IMG/VR virus record: IMGVR_UViG_3300035703_000041
Coordinates: 31,225 to 95,224 of that record
From: a virus
Strand: one strand, 5' to 3'
Length of the DNA stretch: 64,000 nucleotides
Position 1 is the first letter of the stretch, and each line of letters starts with the position of its first letter. The position numbers were made by a program, and so were the translations under genes. The notes under the pieces are model-generated. The model worked only from the letters and a program-made list of their open reading frames with translations, made no database searches and was not told the origin of the DNA. This document shows positions 32,839 through 41,436 of the stretch, one piece after another.

Positions 32839-34587
32839 TTGGCAGAGCAATCTAACAAACAATCAAATCATGATTTATATAACTTTCAAAAAGGGGAAAA
32901 ATTAGAAAAGCCAAACTTTGCGGTATTCCTGCCTGCCATTTCTACTTTTTACAATACAACAATTAGCAAGCACAGACATACAGGGAGTTATGTTAATCCA
33001 AACAGAATTCCTCAGTCTTTGCCGCATGGTGTTGAAAGCTTAAACTTTTTAGATCCACAAAAAAGTATATTCTTTTATCCGTGGGCGCTTTACTCAGCTG
33101 GACATGCTAATTTAGATGTGTCTAAACCTATACCTAAGGAAAGCATGACACGCGATCGTCCACGAGATGGAACAACATGGTTGCTTGGTGATTCAGGCGG
33201 GTTCCAAATTGGTAAAGGTAAATGGGAAGGAGAGTGGAGAGATCCAACTGGCCCTGAAGTTACAGCACAAATGGCTGCATATGTAGCACAGGGTATTGAA
33301 ACAAAACCCGTATTAGACAAAAATGGTAATCCTAAACTTGATAAAAATGGCAACCCAAAAACAATCAAAATTGATCATGCTAAAAATTATCAAGCAAAAC
33401 TAGATGCAGCACAAGATAAGCGTAAAGCAGTTCTTGAATGGATGGATGCATATATGGATTATGGCATGATCCTTGATATTCCTGCCTGGGTATCACGTAG
33501 CCCAGCTGGCATTGCAGCAACAGGTATTACTAGTTATCAAGAAGCTGTTAACGCAACCAAGTATAATAACGAGTTCTTTATTAAAAACAGAACAGGTGCT
33601 TGTAAGTTCTTAAACGTACTACAGGGCGAAACACATGCAGATGCAGACGATTGGTATCAACAAATGAAAGATTTCTGTGATCCTAAAAAGTACAGCAATC
33701 ACTTTAATGGTTGGGCAATGGGTGGACAGAACATGTGTGATGTACACTTAATTCTCAAACGTTTGGTAGCATTACGGTTTGATGGTTTACTTGAAAAAGG
33801 ATTGCATGATTGGATGCACTTCTTAGGCACAAGCAAACTTGAGTGGGCGCTACTGTTAACTGATTTACAAAGTGCTGTACGCAAGTATCATAATGAAGAT
33901 TTTACTATTAGCTTCGACTGTGCAAGTCCATTCTTAGCAAATGCTAACGGATTAATCTACACTTTTACAAAAGTTGAAGATAGAGAAAAGTGGATTTATA
34001 AGATGGAACCAAGTGTTGATGATCGCAAATACAGCACAGACACAAGACTATTACGTGATGCAATGATACAAGATAAAATTGTTCCTGTATTTGAAGATAG
34101 TTTAGTATCTTCATTATTACAAGTTAAGGATATTTGTACTTATCAACCAGGTGCAGCAAATAAGATGGGCATTGTGTCTAAGACAAGTTGGGATAGCTTT
34201 AGTTACACATTGCAAATGGCTCATAATGTTTGGATGCACTTAGATGCGGTACAAAAAGCTAATGATGCTTATGCAAACAAAAATATGTCACCAAATATGT
34301 TAGTAGATGAACGATTTGATCGTATCTATTTTAGAGATATTATTAATAGTATATTTGAAACAAGCGACAGAGCTGTAGCGGAAGCTAGGATTGAGGAATG
34401 GAATAGCTTTTACTTGCGTATTATTGGACAACGTGGTGCTGTTGGTAAGAAAACTCTAAATAGCAAAACTGCATTTAATGAAATGTTTGATATACCGCCA
34501 GTTAGTTTTGATACAGTTACTATTGAAGATGAATATGTATTAGATCAAAGCAAAGCAGATAAATTAGATGAGGACGAAGATGTTTAA
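32839..34587 (+). CDS. dpdA: DpdA-like tRNA-guanine transglycosylase family DNA-modifying enzyme
   Basis: A 582-residue protein with transglycosylase landmarks: DSGGFQ (118-123, with the family's conserved Asp), LDIPAWVSRSP, LNVLQGETHADADDW, FNGWAMGGQ, and FDCASPF (359-365) with the candidate nucleophile Asp360. Canonical bacterial Tgt is about 375 residues and acts on tRNA. Longer phage and island relatives (DpdA) insert 7-deazaguanine bases into DNA. FolE, QueD and QueE within 9 kb favour the DNA role. TTG start with AAGGAG at 32827-32832. The tail is acidic. The exact base inserted is not shown by the sequence. Confidence 0.83.
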   Translation: MAEQSNKQSNHDLYNFQKGEKLEKPNFAVFLPAISTFYNTTISKHRHTGSYVNPNRIPQSLPHGVESLNFLDPQKSIFFYPWALYSAGHANLDVSKPIPKESMTRDRPRDGTTWLLGDSGGFQIGKGKWEGEWRDPTGPEVTAQMAAYVAQGIETKPVLDKNGNPKLDKNGNPKTIKIDHAKNYQAKLDAAQDKRKAVLEWMDAYMDYGMILDIPAWVSRSPAGIAATGITSYQEAVNATKYNNEFFIKNRTGACKFLNVLQGETHADADDWYQQMKDFCDPKKYSNHFNGWAMGGQNMCDVHLILKRLVALRFDGLLEKGLHDWMHFLGTSKLEWALLLTDLQSAVRKYHNEDFTISFDCASPFLANANGLIYTFTKVEDREKWIYKMEPSVDDRKYSTDTRLLRDAMIQDKIVPVFEDSLVSSLLQVKDICTYQPGAANKMGIVSKTSWDSFSYTLQMAHNVWMHLDAVQKANDAYANKNMSPNMLVDERFDRIYFRDIINSIFETSDRAVAEARIEEWNSFYLRIIGQRGAVGKKTLNSKTAFNEMFDIPPVSFDTVTIEDEYVLDQSKADKLDEDEDV

Positions 34588-34834
34588 GATTGAGGGTGAT
34601 TATATGTATATCAGTACATATGCACAAAACGATTACAGCACTACAAACAACGGGCAACCAGGAATAAAAGTCCAAGTATCCCTAATGCCAAGCATTGCAG
34701 ATTTACTAAGACGTTTAGAAACAATGGAGCGCGAGTGGCAGGAACAGAAGAAACTTATTGACTCAAATCCTGCTGTTAAAGCAAGTTATGATCAATTTCA
34801 ACAAATGATAGCTTTAGCTAAAGAGGCTGCTTAA
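34580..34834 (+). CDS. Small protein with C-terminal xPAVKxxYxxF motif
   Basis: An 84-residue protein starting at ATG 34580, with GAGG 7 bases upstream; ATG 34604 is a second option. The C-terminal helix ends DSNPAVKASYDQFQQMIALA, a pattern also found at the ends of genes 40231 (YPALRDAYENYKLIEAM) and 40947 (YPALKKAWEDYVKMFNL). The recurring helix may bind a shared partner. It overlaps the dpdA end by 8 bases and touches the next start in TAATG. Confidence 0.7.
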   Translation: MFKIEGDYMYISTYAQNDYSTTNNGQPGIKVQVSLMPSIADLLRRLETMEREWQEQKKLIDSNPAVKASYDQFQQMIALAKEAA

Positions 34835-35346
34835 TGTTAGAGAACAGACAAACTCGTACATTCTTTACTGGTGTTGAAGTTGAACATACAGTTGCGTATG
34901 GTTCTAAAACACTTTTTATTATAGGCACACCATCTATAGATATGATCAACACTGAGATACGTGATCTTGCAGAAGATAACTTTATTACTCAACATTTGTA
35001 TTTTGGTACAAGTCAAACGTATAAAAATATTGATATGGAAACTGCAAAAACTTTTGAACATTTGATCATACATTATCTCGATAATAGTAACTTCTGGGTT
35101 ACACTAGATTTTGATGTAGCAGATATTAATCGTATACATGAAGCTGGCTATTGCAAATATAATCGTTTTATACCAATGATTAGTGTTAAGCTGCCTTATA
35201 TTAATTTGCTTAACTATCATGCTACGCTTAAGCTAGATGATACGCAGTGGGGACACAGTAATCCAGGAGTATGGACACATCACTTGCAAAGCTTGCTTGG
35301 TAAGAATGTCTATACTGATTGGAGCGCATATAAAGGCGATAAATGA
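34834..35346 (+). CDS. Hypothetical protein in the DNA-modification region
   Basis: A 170-residue protein beginning MLENRQTRTFFTGVEVEHTVAYG and containing WVTLDFDVADINRIHEAGYC, with a C-terminal WGHSNPGVWTHHLQSLLG. Several His and Asp residues suggest metal or nucleotide contacts, but I recognise no family. It sits between the DpdA block and the two dehydrogenases with overlapping ends, so it is part of that operon. Confidence 0.68.
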   Translation: MLENRQTRTFFTGVEVEHTVAYGSKTLFIIGTPSIDMINTEIRDLAEDNFITQHLYFGTSQTYKNIDMETAKTFEHLIIHYLDNSNFWVTLDFDVADINRIHEAGYCKYNRFIPMISVKLPYINLLNYHATLKLDDTQWGHSNPGVWTHHLQSLLGKNVYTDWSAYKGDK

Positions 35347-36236
35347 AAAGTTTAGTTGTTGGGTTAGGTATTGGGCGTTTATATGTAGACGTGTTAGCAA
35401 AGATGGGTGCTGATGTTGTAACTGTTGATACAGATGCAAATAAAAATCCATCTTTCACCAACTTTGCAGAAGCATGTGCTAGTGCTAAGTTTGATACTGT
35501 TCATATTTGCACACCAAACTTTACACATGAAGATCTATTTTATGATTATGTAAAGTCAAACCCAAAAGAAAACAGCATCGTATTTGTTGAGAAACCTGGA
35601 TTTAAAACAGCACAACGTTGGCAAAAAGCTACTGATGCACCTGTTAGACTTATGATGGTTAAAAATAATCAATATAGATCTAATATCAAAGATATGGAAA
35701 ATGATGCAAATAAATCATTAGCGATTTATGGTCGTTGGATAAACTACAATCGTGTTCCAAATCCTGGTACTTGGTTTACTACAAAAGAACTTGCATGGGG
35801 CGGTGTTAGCAGAGATTTAATGCCACATATGTTAAGTTATATTCCCATATTTGTTCCAGATTATAGAAATAGTAAAATAGTTACAAAAATTGTACAACAG
35901 CGTTCTCGCTTATCAGATTTGACGTCAAGCGATTATGGTGTTGTTAAAGAAGATGGAATTTATAATGTTGATGACTATTGTTCGTTACAACTAACTTACA
36001 ATGGTATAAATGTCTTTTTAACTACAGATTGGCGCAGTATGCGTGAAGATGATGTATCAATTGGTATGAATAAAGGATCCATATATACATTAGGACTTTG
36101 TCCAGAAGAAGCGTATGCTACTATGATAAAGACTGCTGTTGAAAAACAAAACAATGCTAATTTTTGGTTTTCACAAAAACTGCAAGATATTTGGATACAC
36201 AAAATACTAGAGGAATTAGATGCAACGAACAGTTAA
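35343..36236 (+). CDS. Gfo/Idh/MocA-family oxidoreductase
   Basis: A 297-residue NAD(P)-binding oxidoreductase. The N-terminal Rossmann motif is VVGLGIGRLYVDVLAKMGAD. CTPNFTHED and FVEKPGF are the hallmark second and third segments of the family, in which the Lys of EKP is catalytic. Such enzymes oxidise sugars or sugar nucleotides. It is coupled to the next dehydrogenase by a 17-base overlap and may modify a sugar donor for the glycosyltransferases here (inference). Confidence 0.85.
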   Translation: MKSLVVGLGIGRLYVDVLAKMGADVVTVDTDANKNPSFTNFAEACASAKFDTVHICTPNFTHEDLFYDYVKSNPKENSIVFVEKPGFKTAQRWQKATDAPVRLMMVKNNQYRSNIKDMENDANKSLAIYGRWINYNRVPNPGTWFTTKELAWGGVSRDLMPHMLSYIPIFVPDYRNSKIVTKIVQQRSRLSDLTSSDYGVVKEDGIYNVDDYCSLQLTYNGINVFLTTDWRSMREDDVSIGMNKGSIYTLGLCPEEAYATMIKTAVEKQNNANFWFSQKLQDIWIHKILEELDATNS

Positions 36237-37131
36237 ACTACTCACTACAAAAGGCGATGGCAAGTTTATTGAAGTAGACTGGGTAAAACCAGAGATTACA
36301 CCGTATGAGATTGAAGTAGCCGCACTTATGACTGGTGTTTGTCGCAGTGATATTGATATGATGAACGGACAGTTTAACTTGCCAATGGAAATGCATGGAC
36401 ACGAAGGACTCGGTGTTGTCACTCGAGTTGGTAGTAGCATTCCAGACGTATTTGTCGGCGACTACGTTGCTACACGCGGCGAACCAGCTTATGCAGACCT
36501 TTATAATGTAGCAGTCGGCTCGTATGTTAAAGTTCCTAAACCAGATCCAAAATACATTGTAGAACCAATCGCTTGCGGTATCAATGTGTTTAGCGAAGCA
36601 ATGCTACGCTCGAATATTTTTAATGGACAACGTATTGCTATTATTGGCACTGGTTTCTTAAGTCATGTTGTTTACACTAATTTTAACATACGTGGTGTAT
36701 GGTCTGGTATTGATATAATTGGAAATCACAATAAAGAATTTTGGGAAGAAGAACATAGCATTGTCGTACAAGAAAAATCAGATGGCAAATATGACGTTGT
36801 AATTGATTTAAGCAATAACGACATTTCATTAACGCAGGACATATACAAACCAAACGCATTGCTAGTATTTGCAAGTTCAAAGCATCCAAGCATTACGAGC
36901 ACGTTTGATCACATTCTTTGGAACGCTGTAACTATGATATGCCCTAGCCCACGTTCACCAGGATTTCATTCGTGTATGCTTGAAGCAGTACATCAAATTG
37001 AAGCTGGTAAATTGGACGTTAGTAACTTTTGGACACGTGGATACAATCGTCATACGCAAGAATGGCGTTTGGCATTTGCGGATAGTTTGGATCGCCCACC
37101 AGGATTCAACCGCGCATACATTTATTGGTAA
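36220..37131 (+). CDS. MDR-family zinc-dependent dehydrogenase
   Basis: A 303-residue medium-chain dehydrogenase-like protein, shorter than the usual about 340. The N-terminal catalytic domain has GVCRSDID (zinc Cys) and MHGHEGLGVV (zinc His and Glu). The four-Cys structural zinc lobe is absent. The nucleotide-binding segment is IAIIGTGFLSHVV. Partner of the preceding oxidoreductase, so a two-step sugar or polyol conversion is plausible. The product is not predictable. Confidence 0.83.
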   Translation: MQRTVKLLTTKGDGKFIEVDWVKPEITPYEIEVAALMTGVCRSDIDMMNGQFNLPMEMHGHEGLGVVTRVGSSIPDVFVGDYVATRGEPAYADLYNVAVGSYVKVPKPDPKYIVEPIACGINVFSEAMLRSNIFNGQRIAIIGTGFLSHVVYTNFNIRGVWSGIDIIGNHNKEFWEEEHSIVVQEKSDGKYDVVIDLSNNDISLTQDIYKPNALLVFASSKHPSITSTFDHILWNAVTMICPSPRSPGFHSCMLEAVHQIEAGKLDVSNFWTRGYNRHTQEWRLAFADSLDRPPGFNRAYIYW

Positions 37132-37145
37132 TACCAATTTAACCT

Positions 37146-37174
37146 TTGACAAAACATTCTTTTTACAGTAGGAT
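37146..37174 (+). promoter_or_regulatory. sigma-70 promoter six bases from an ATG
   Basis: TTGACA (37146-37151) and TAGGAT (37169-37174) are 17 bases apart, and six bases separate the -10 from ATG 37181. Transcription would begin at the ATG. The same AGGA could instead be a ribosome binding site. Confidence 0.5.
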
Positions 37175-37180
37175 ACGAAA

Positions 37181-37594
37181 ATGCACACAACAGCAGTTGA
37201 CAAAATGATTTGGGTAACATTTAGCAGGGAAGGTATTCACCGTTATCCTGCTGCACTTGAAGATCCCAAACTGAAGACAGGCGATGAATATGATGTAAGT
37301 TTTCTTGGTCATCCCCATAGACATATCTTTCATTTTAAAGTATATATTGAAGTATTCCATGATGATAGGGATATTGAGTTTATCCAATTTAAGCGTTGGC
37401 TCAATAACCTCTATGGTCAAGGTGAATTGCAACTGGATTACAAGTCATGCGAAATGATTGCAAACGACTTGTATCTTAAAATCAACTCCAAGTATCCAAG
37501 GAGAGAAGTATGGATCGAAGTTAGCGAAGATAACGAAAACGGCACTTTTATTAAATTTGAAAACATTGAAATTAATGAGGATGAAGTACAATGA
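37181..37594 (+). CDS. Conserved-looking protein with possible tunnelling fold
   Basis: A 137-residue protein: HIFHFKVYIEV, then DDRDIEFIQFKRWLNNLYG, LDYKSCEMIANDLYLKI and REVWIEVSEDNENGTFIKFE. The order strand, long helix, Cys-Glu before a helix, and two C-terminal strands recalls QueD/QueF-type tunnelling-fold enzymes, but the zinc His set is incomplete. I regard it as a paralogue-like unknown. It is preceded by a promoter-like TTGACA/TAGGAT and followed by an overlapping gene. Confidence 0.65.
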   Translation: MHTTAVDKMIWVTFSREGIHRYPAALEDPKLKTGDEYDVSFLGHPHRHIFHFKVYIEVFHDDRDIEFIQFKRWLNNLYGQGELQLDYKSCEMIANDLYLKINSKYPRREVWIEVSEDNENGTFIKFENIEINEDEVQ

Positions 37595-37782
37595 AGGAAC
37601 AGCTAACTAAAATTTTCGACGACCTTGATAACTATCGCAAGTTTTGCGTAGAGTATGGGTATGTGTTTAATGAAGCACATCTATACAAGGGTGATACCCC
37701 TTGGGGCCAGTATTCACGCTGGCGTAGGGGAGACCGTGTAGTTGACAATTGGAAGAAGGATAGCCGCTATGTTATGGAATAA
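37591..37782 (+). CDS. Small hypothetical protein
   Basis: A 63-residue protein, start overlapping the previous stop in ATGA. Sequence is aromatic and charged (YGYVFNEAHLYKG, WGQYSRWRRGDRVVDNWKK). It overlaps the start of the L,D-transpeptidase gene by 14 bases. No family is recognised. Confidence 0.6.
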   Translation: MKEQLTKIFDDLDNYRKFCVEYGYVFNEAHLYKGDTPWGQYSRWRRGDRVVDNWKKDSRYVME

Positions 37783-38194
37783 GCTGCTAGCGGCTGCGCT
37801 GTTTACATTTGCGTTTATTGCTCCTGCCCAAGCAGGTTGGGTAGCCGTAACTGTAGACATTAGCGAACAAAAGATGATTGTACAAACAGAAGATGGAAGC
37901 AAAGAAGTCTATCCTGTTAGTACAGCAGCAGGTCGTAAGGTAACCCCAACTGGAGAGTTCCAACCATACCTTATGCGTAGGATGCATTATTCAAGTCGTT
38001 ACAATAATGCGCCAATGCCGTTTAGTATTTTCTACAGCGGCAACTATGCAATCCATGGAACTGAGCATATTAAAAAGCTTGGGCGACCAGCAAGTAAGGG
38101 CTGTGTGAGATTGCATCCAGAACATGCAGAACGATTGTTTAGCATGGTAAAAGCAGTAGGTATGGATAATACCTACATTAGGATCGTACCCTGA
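37769..38194 (+). CDS. L,D-transpeptidase (YkuD-like) with signal peptide
   Basis: A 141-residue protein. The start at ATG 37769 has GAAGGA 8 bases upstream and produces a clean signal peptide MLWNKLLAAALFTFAFIAP ending AQA, so export to the periplasm is predicted. The catalytic signature is IHGTEHIKKLGRPASKGCVR with His and Cys in the expected order. Family members cross-link peptidoglycan or attach proteins to it. In a phage it could alter the host wall during infection. It shares CTGA overlap with the next frame. Confidence 0.86.
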   Translation: MLWNKLLAAALFTFAFIAPAQAGWVAVTVDISEQKMIVQTEDGSKEVYPVSTAAGRKVTPTGEFQPYLMRRMHYSSRYNNAPMPFSIFYSGNYAIHGTEHIKKLGRPASKGCVRLHPEHAERLFSMVKAVGMDNTYIRIVP

Positions 38195-38466
38195 ACGAAA
38201 TAGAATACATTATTGAAGAAACTCCAGTCGAGGCCAATTGGTTTCGGCTGGAGTTGCCATTTAAACGTGCAGAAGGTCTATACAAATGGCGCCAAGGAAA
38301 TGATAGGCTACACAAAATTAAAGAATTTATGACTAATGAAGGTTATCGCATTAATATAGATTTCAAGATAGAACCCATGTATTATTACGACAGTATTGTA
38401 ATATTTCTCTCCCCAAGGATTGAGAAGTATGCAAGTATGATAATTTTAAAATGGGATCCTAAATGA
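38191..38466 (+). CDS. Small LKW-ending protein, possible CTG start
   Basis: A 91-residue frame running from CTG at 38191, which overlaps the previous TGA as CTGA with AGGA 7 bases upstream. The residues before the internal TTG at 38254 (LNEIEYIIEETPVEANWFRL) keep good coding character, so the long form is preferred. A shorter form from 38254 would have 70 residues. It ends SMIILKWDPK, like the LRW-ending small proteins of the 54.7-56.8 kb array. Confidence 0.5.
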   Translation: MNEIEYIIEETPVEANWFRLELPFKRAEGLYKWRQGNDRLHKIKEFMTNEGYRINIDFKIEPMYYYDSIVIFLSPRIEKYASMIILKWDPK

Positions 38467-39506
38467 GCAAAGTATATATCGTAGACATTGAAGCAGTAGA
38501 CACACGTTACACTAAGCAATGGAAAGAACACTTACCTAAACAAATGCGTGAAGCAGGGTTGGATGTTGTAAAAATATCTGGTGGTGATGTGCCAATGGCA
38601 ACTACCCCAGGTGCGTTTTTAAACTTTGCTGGTACTAACAACTACAAAGCACAGCAAATGATTGAAATTAGCCGTGAGTTTGCATTTGGCAATATCAAAG
38701 ACGGCGATTATTTTCTTTACACAGATGCATGGAACCCAACTGTAATACAGCTTAAGTATATGGCTGAACTGCTTGGTGTTAAGATCCGCATTGGTGGTAT
38801 GTGGCATGCCGGTAGTTATGATCCACATGATTTCCTAGGACGACTAATTGGCAATAAGCCATGGGTGCGTAGTGCTGAAAGCAGCATGAAATCTTGTTAT
38901 GATGACAATTTCTTTGCTACACAGTTTCACGTTGATTTATTTAATACTGCATTTACATTAGACGACAGTGTTAAGATTGTTGGTTGGCCAATGGAATATC
39001 TAGTTCCACTTTTAACGCCATATAGCAACCTAGTAAAGAAGAACAAGATTATCTTCCCGCACAGACTTGCACCAGAGAAGCAATTAGACATCTTTAAGGA
39101 TCTTGCTGCAAGTATGCCAGAATATGAATGGTTTATTGCACAGGAGCATGAACTAACGAAGGACGAATATCACAAGCACATGGCTGAGAGTAAGGTCATG
39201 TTTAGTGCTAACTTGCAAGAGACACTTGGTATTAGCGCATACGAAGCTGCACTAGTTGGTACATATCCAATGGTACCAAAACGTCTTAGCTATACTGAGA
39301 TGTGGGATGAAACATATCCAGAACGTTGGGTTACAAGCTTTAAAGCATACCAAGACAACAAAGGTTATTTAATGCAGTTCATTCGTAATACAATGGAACG
39401 CAATGATTTGTATGAGGTATCAAAAGATATGGCTGCTAAGGCTAATAAACAGTTCTTTAGTGGTGCAGCATTATACTCGACTATTAAACAATACATGGTC
39501 GCCTAA
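38463..39506 (+). CDS. GT-B fold glycosyltransferase
   Basis: A 347-residue protein. C-terminal donor domain has FPHRLAPEKQLDIFKDLA, then NLQETLGISAYEAALVGTYP, the EX7E-like pattern of GT4/GT1 families. The N-terminal half binds the acceptor (WHAGSYDPHDF). The third glycosyltransferase in the window. Start overlaps the preceding stop in ATGA. It is followed by folE. Confidence 0.85.
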   Translation: MSKVYIVDIEAVDTRYTKQWKEHLPKQMREAGLDVVKISGGDVPMATTPGAFLNFAGTNNYKAQQMIEISREFAFGNIKDGDYFLYTDAWNPTVIQLKYMAELLGVKIRIGGMWHAGSYDPHDFLGRLIGNKPWVRSAESSMKSCYDDNFFATQFHVDLFNTAFTLDDSVKIVGWPMEYLVPLLTPYSNLVKKNKIIFPHRLAPEKQLDIFKDLAASMPEYEWFIAQEHELTKDEYHKHMAESKVMFSANLQETLGISAYEAALVGTYPMVPKRLSYTEMWDETYPERWVTSFKAYQDNKGYLMQFIRNTMERNDLYEVSKDMAAKANKQFFSGAALYSTIKQYMVA

Positions 39507-39509
39507 ATA
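39504..39509 (+). promoter_or_regulatory. Late promoter core upstream of folE
   Basis: TAAATA at 39504-39509, overlapping the preceding stop codon. A sigma-70 element lies almost on top of it, so folE may have both early and late starts. Confidence 0.4.
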
Positions 39510-39538
39510 TTGCTTATAGTTGCAACAAACTATATTAT
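39510..39538 (+). promoter_or_regulatory. sigma-70 promoter for folE
   Basis: TTGCTT (39510-39515) and TATTAT (39533-39538) are 17 bases apart. A 7-bp perfect hairpin (TATAGTT/AACTATA, 39515-39534) lies between them. TAGGAG precedes ATG 39557. Confidence 0.5.
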
Positions 39539-39556
39539 ACACATTAGGAGTTAACA

Positions 39557-40231
39557 ATGAAAGTTTCAGAACAGATTCGCCAACGAATATTGAATGCTGG
39601 CGCAAAGTTTCACAGCAATGACAACATTGCAGATTTTATCAATGAAGGCGAACTTGATCAACTTGTAGATGAAGTTGCCTTAGAGTTTCAAGATGTATTA
39701 CAGTCGCTTGTAATTGATACAGATCATGATCATAATACACAAGACACTGCAAGGCGTGTAGCCAAGATGTTTGTCTTAGAAACATTTAATGGTCGCTATC
39801 GCCCAGTACCAAAAGTAACAGCATTCCCTAACATGGGTTACAAGAGTTTATATACTACAGGTCCTATTTCTATTCGCAGCACATGCGCTCATCACTTTCA
39901 AAACATTGTTGGACGTTGCTGGGTTGGTATTGTCCCAGAAGATGAAGTAATTGGATTAAGCAAGTTCAATAGGCTTGTGCATCATATTTGCGAACGTCCT
40001 CAGATTCAAGAGGAAATGACTACGCAAATTGCAGAGGCGTTAAAGAAGTATGCAAAGACAGAAAACATTGCAGTGCTGGTTAAAGCAGAACATCACTGCA
40101 TGACAATGCGTGGTGTGCGCGAACATGAAAGCGATATGACTACGGCTATTATGCTTGGTGCGTTTGATACACATGCCCCACTTAAGAAAGAATTTTATGA
40201 CATCTGCTTAAGCATGAAAGGTCATGGTTAA
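39557..40231 (+). CDS. folE: GTP cyclohydrolase I
   Basis: A 224-residue FolE with zinc ligands CAHHFQ and HHCMTMRGV, and the conserved GLSKFNRLV and RPQIQEEMT segments. It converts GTP to dihydroneopterin triphosphate, the entry to both folate and 7-deazaguanine pathways. With QueD, QueE and the DpdA-like gene nearby, the phage role is most likely 7-deazaguanine supply for DNA modification. TAGGAG sets the start. Confidence 0.96.
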   Translation: MKVSEQIRQRILNAGAKFHSNDNIADFINEGELDQLVDEVALEFQDVLQSLVIDTDHDHNTQDTARRVAKMFVLETFNGRYRPVPKVTAFPNMGYKSLYTTGPISIRSTCAHHFQNIVGRCWVGIVPEDEVIGLSKFNRLVHHICERPQIQEEMTTQIAEALKKYAKTENIAVLVKAEHHCMTMRGVREHESDMTTAIMLGAFDTHAPLKKEFYDICLSMKGHG

Positions 40232-40581
40232 TGGCAACAAACGTACCAAATATTACAGTATCAGGTACAGGCGCTGTTGGAGCATCATCTGGATTATACC
40301 TAACTGGTACAGGGGGTGGTGGAGTTCAATTTATAAATGCTGCTAGTACATATACAACATATGCGAACGCTGTACCTTCTTTTTCAAATGACATCATAAT
40401 ACATAGAGATGGTAAACCTAATATCAAAGTAGCAGAAACATTAGAAATGCTGATGGATAGACTTTGCATTATACTGCCAGCAATGGAGTTAATTGAGAAA
40501 TATCCTGCATTACGAGATGCATACGAAAATTACAAACTTATTGAAGCAATGGTAAAGAACGGAAATGAAGATAATGAATAG
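40231..40581 (+). CDS. Small protein with Gly-rich N terminus and xPALxxAxxxY helix
   Basis: A 116-residue protein with overlapping start (TAATG). The N-terminal half is Thr/Gly-rich (VSGTGAVGASSGLYLTGTGG), and the C-terminal half is helical, ending EKYPALRDAYENYKLIEAMV, the motif shared with genes 34580 and 40947. This looks like a small virion or scaffold component; not recognised. Confidence 0.68.
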   Translation: MATNVPNITVSGTGAVGASSGLYLTGTGGGGVQFINAASTYTTYANAVPSFSNDIIIHRDGKPNIKVAETLEMLMDRLCIILPAMELIEKYPALRDAYENYKLIEAMVKNGNEDNE

Positions 40582-40945
40582 AAGTAGAAAAAAATCATAC
40601 GGTTCATCGCCTGGTGTTTATATTGATTATGATGACGCACCTAAAAGAAAAAATCGTCGATCATTAAAACAATGGTTGCGTGATTATTTAAAGGAAGAAC
40701 CTGAAAAGGTATACCCAGCAGAAGCAATACCACAATCACACGTTTCATTTGCTAAAAGTTTTGAAGGTTGGAATATTAGATTGCATCGTGCTAATGGCGG
40801 TCACATTGTTGAGGCATGGAAAAATGAAGATGGCCCAATGTCTTCAAACTATAAACCTCCACATGAATTGTTTATGGTACAAGACAGCGAAGACATGGGC
40901 GAAAGATTAAATAGCATTTTAGTTCAACTAATGCTACGAGGTTAA
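40565..40945 (+). CDS. Small basic hypothetical protein
   Basis: A 126-residue protein. The N terminus is basic (MNRSRKKSYGSSPG from an internal Met at 40574, which may be the real start). The middle reads NIRLHRANGGHIVEAWKNED and the end FMVQDSEDMGERLNSILVQL, a pattern recalling phage proteins of this size. Overlaps the previous gene by 17 bases. Confidence 0.65.
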   Translation: MKIMNRSRKKSYGSSPGVYIDYDDAPKRKNRRSLKQWLRDYLKEEPEKVYPAEAIPQSHVSFAKSFEGWNIRLHRANGGHIVEAWKNEDGPMSSNYKPPHELFMVQDSEDMGERLNSILVQLMLRG

Positions 40946-40946
40946 C

Positions 40947-41237
40947 ATGGAACCAGATGAAAATAAAGTAACTTGGACTGTCGTTGCAGATCAAACTGAG
41001 GACGAAGTTTTTTACGATTATGATTCTAGCGATTTTAAAATTACTTTTGCAAACATAGATATTAATTATGATAATGACAGCACTTATGGTGTAGTGCCGG
41101 AAGAAAATAATCCTTTACTATATACAAGCTATGAGCAACGGGAGCAACATGATAAATATCCAGCGTTGAAAAAAGCGTGGGAAGATTATGTTAAAATGTT
41201 TAATCTAACTAAAGGAGAACCTCCAGTTGTCGACTAA
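40947..41237 (+). CDS. Small acidic protein with xPALxxAxxxY helix
   Basis: A 96-residue acidic protein. The N-terminal half is Asp/Glu/Thr-rich, and the C terminus has HDKYPALKKAWEDYVKMFNL, the helix shared with genes 34580 and 40231. It overlaps the next small membrane gene by 11 bases. Confidence 0.67.
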   Translation: MEPDENKVTWTVVADQTEDEVFYDYDSSDFKITFANIDINYDNDSTYGVVPEENNPLLYTSYEQREQHDKYPALKKAWEDYVKMFNLTKGEPPVVD

Positions 41238-41436
41238 TGATTTTGAAAATAGATATAAGGATTGGCATCAAAAAATCAGTTTCTTAAAAAGTGGCATTCG
41301 TATTGCTGCTTGTCTAGGAACCATTATAATTTTAATGTTGTATGGAGTTCATGACATCATATCAATTTCAGTACTGTTACTATCTATTGGACTATTGTTA
41401 GCTGAAATTCTTGGAATTTTTGAGGAATGGATTTAA
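41227..41436 (+). CDS. Small membrane protein with two hydrophobic helices
   Basis: A 69-residue protein starting at TTG 41227 with AAAGGAG 9 bases upstream. Hydrophobic segments at about 22-38 (IRIAACLGTIIILMLYGV) and 41-64 suggest a two-pass inner-membrane protein with short tails. It sits between small genes of unknown role. Holin-like topology is possible but not argued by context. Confidence 0.6.
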   Translation: MSTNDFENRYKDWHQKISFLKSGIRIAACLGTIIILMLYGVHDIISISVLLLSIGLLLAEILGIFEEWI

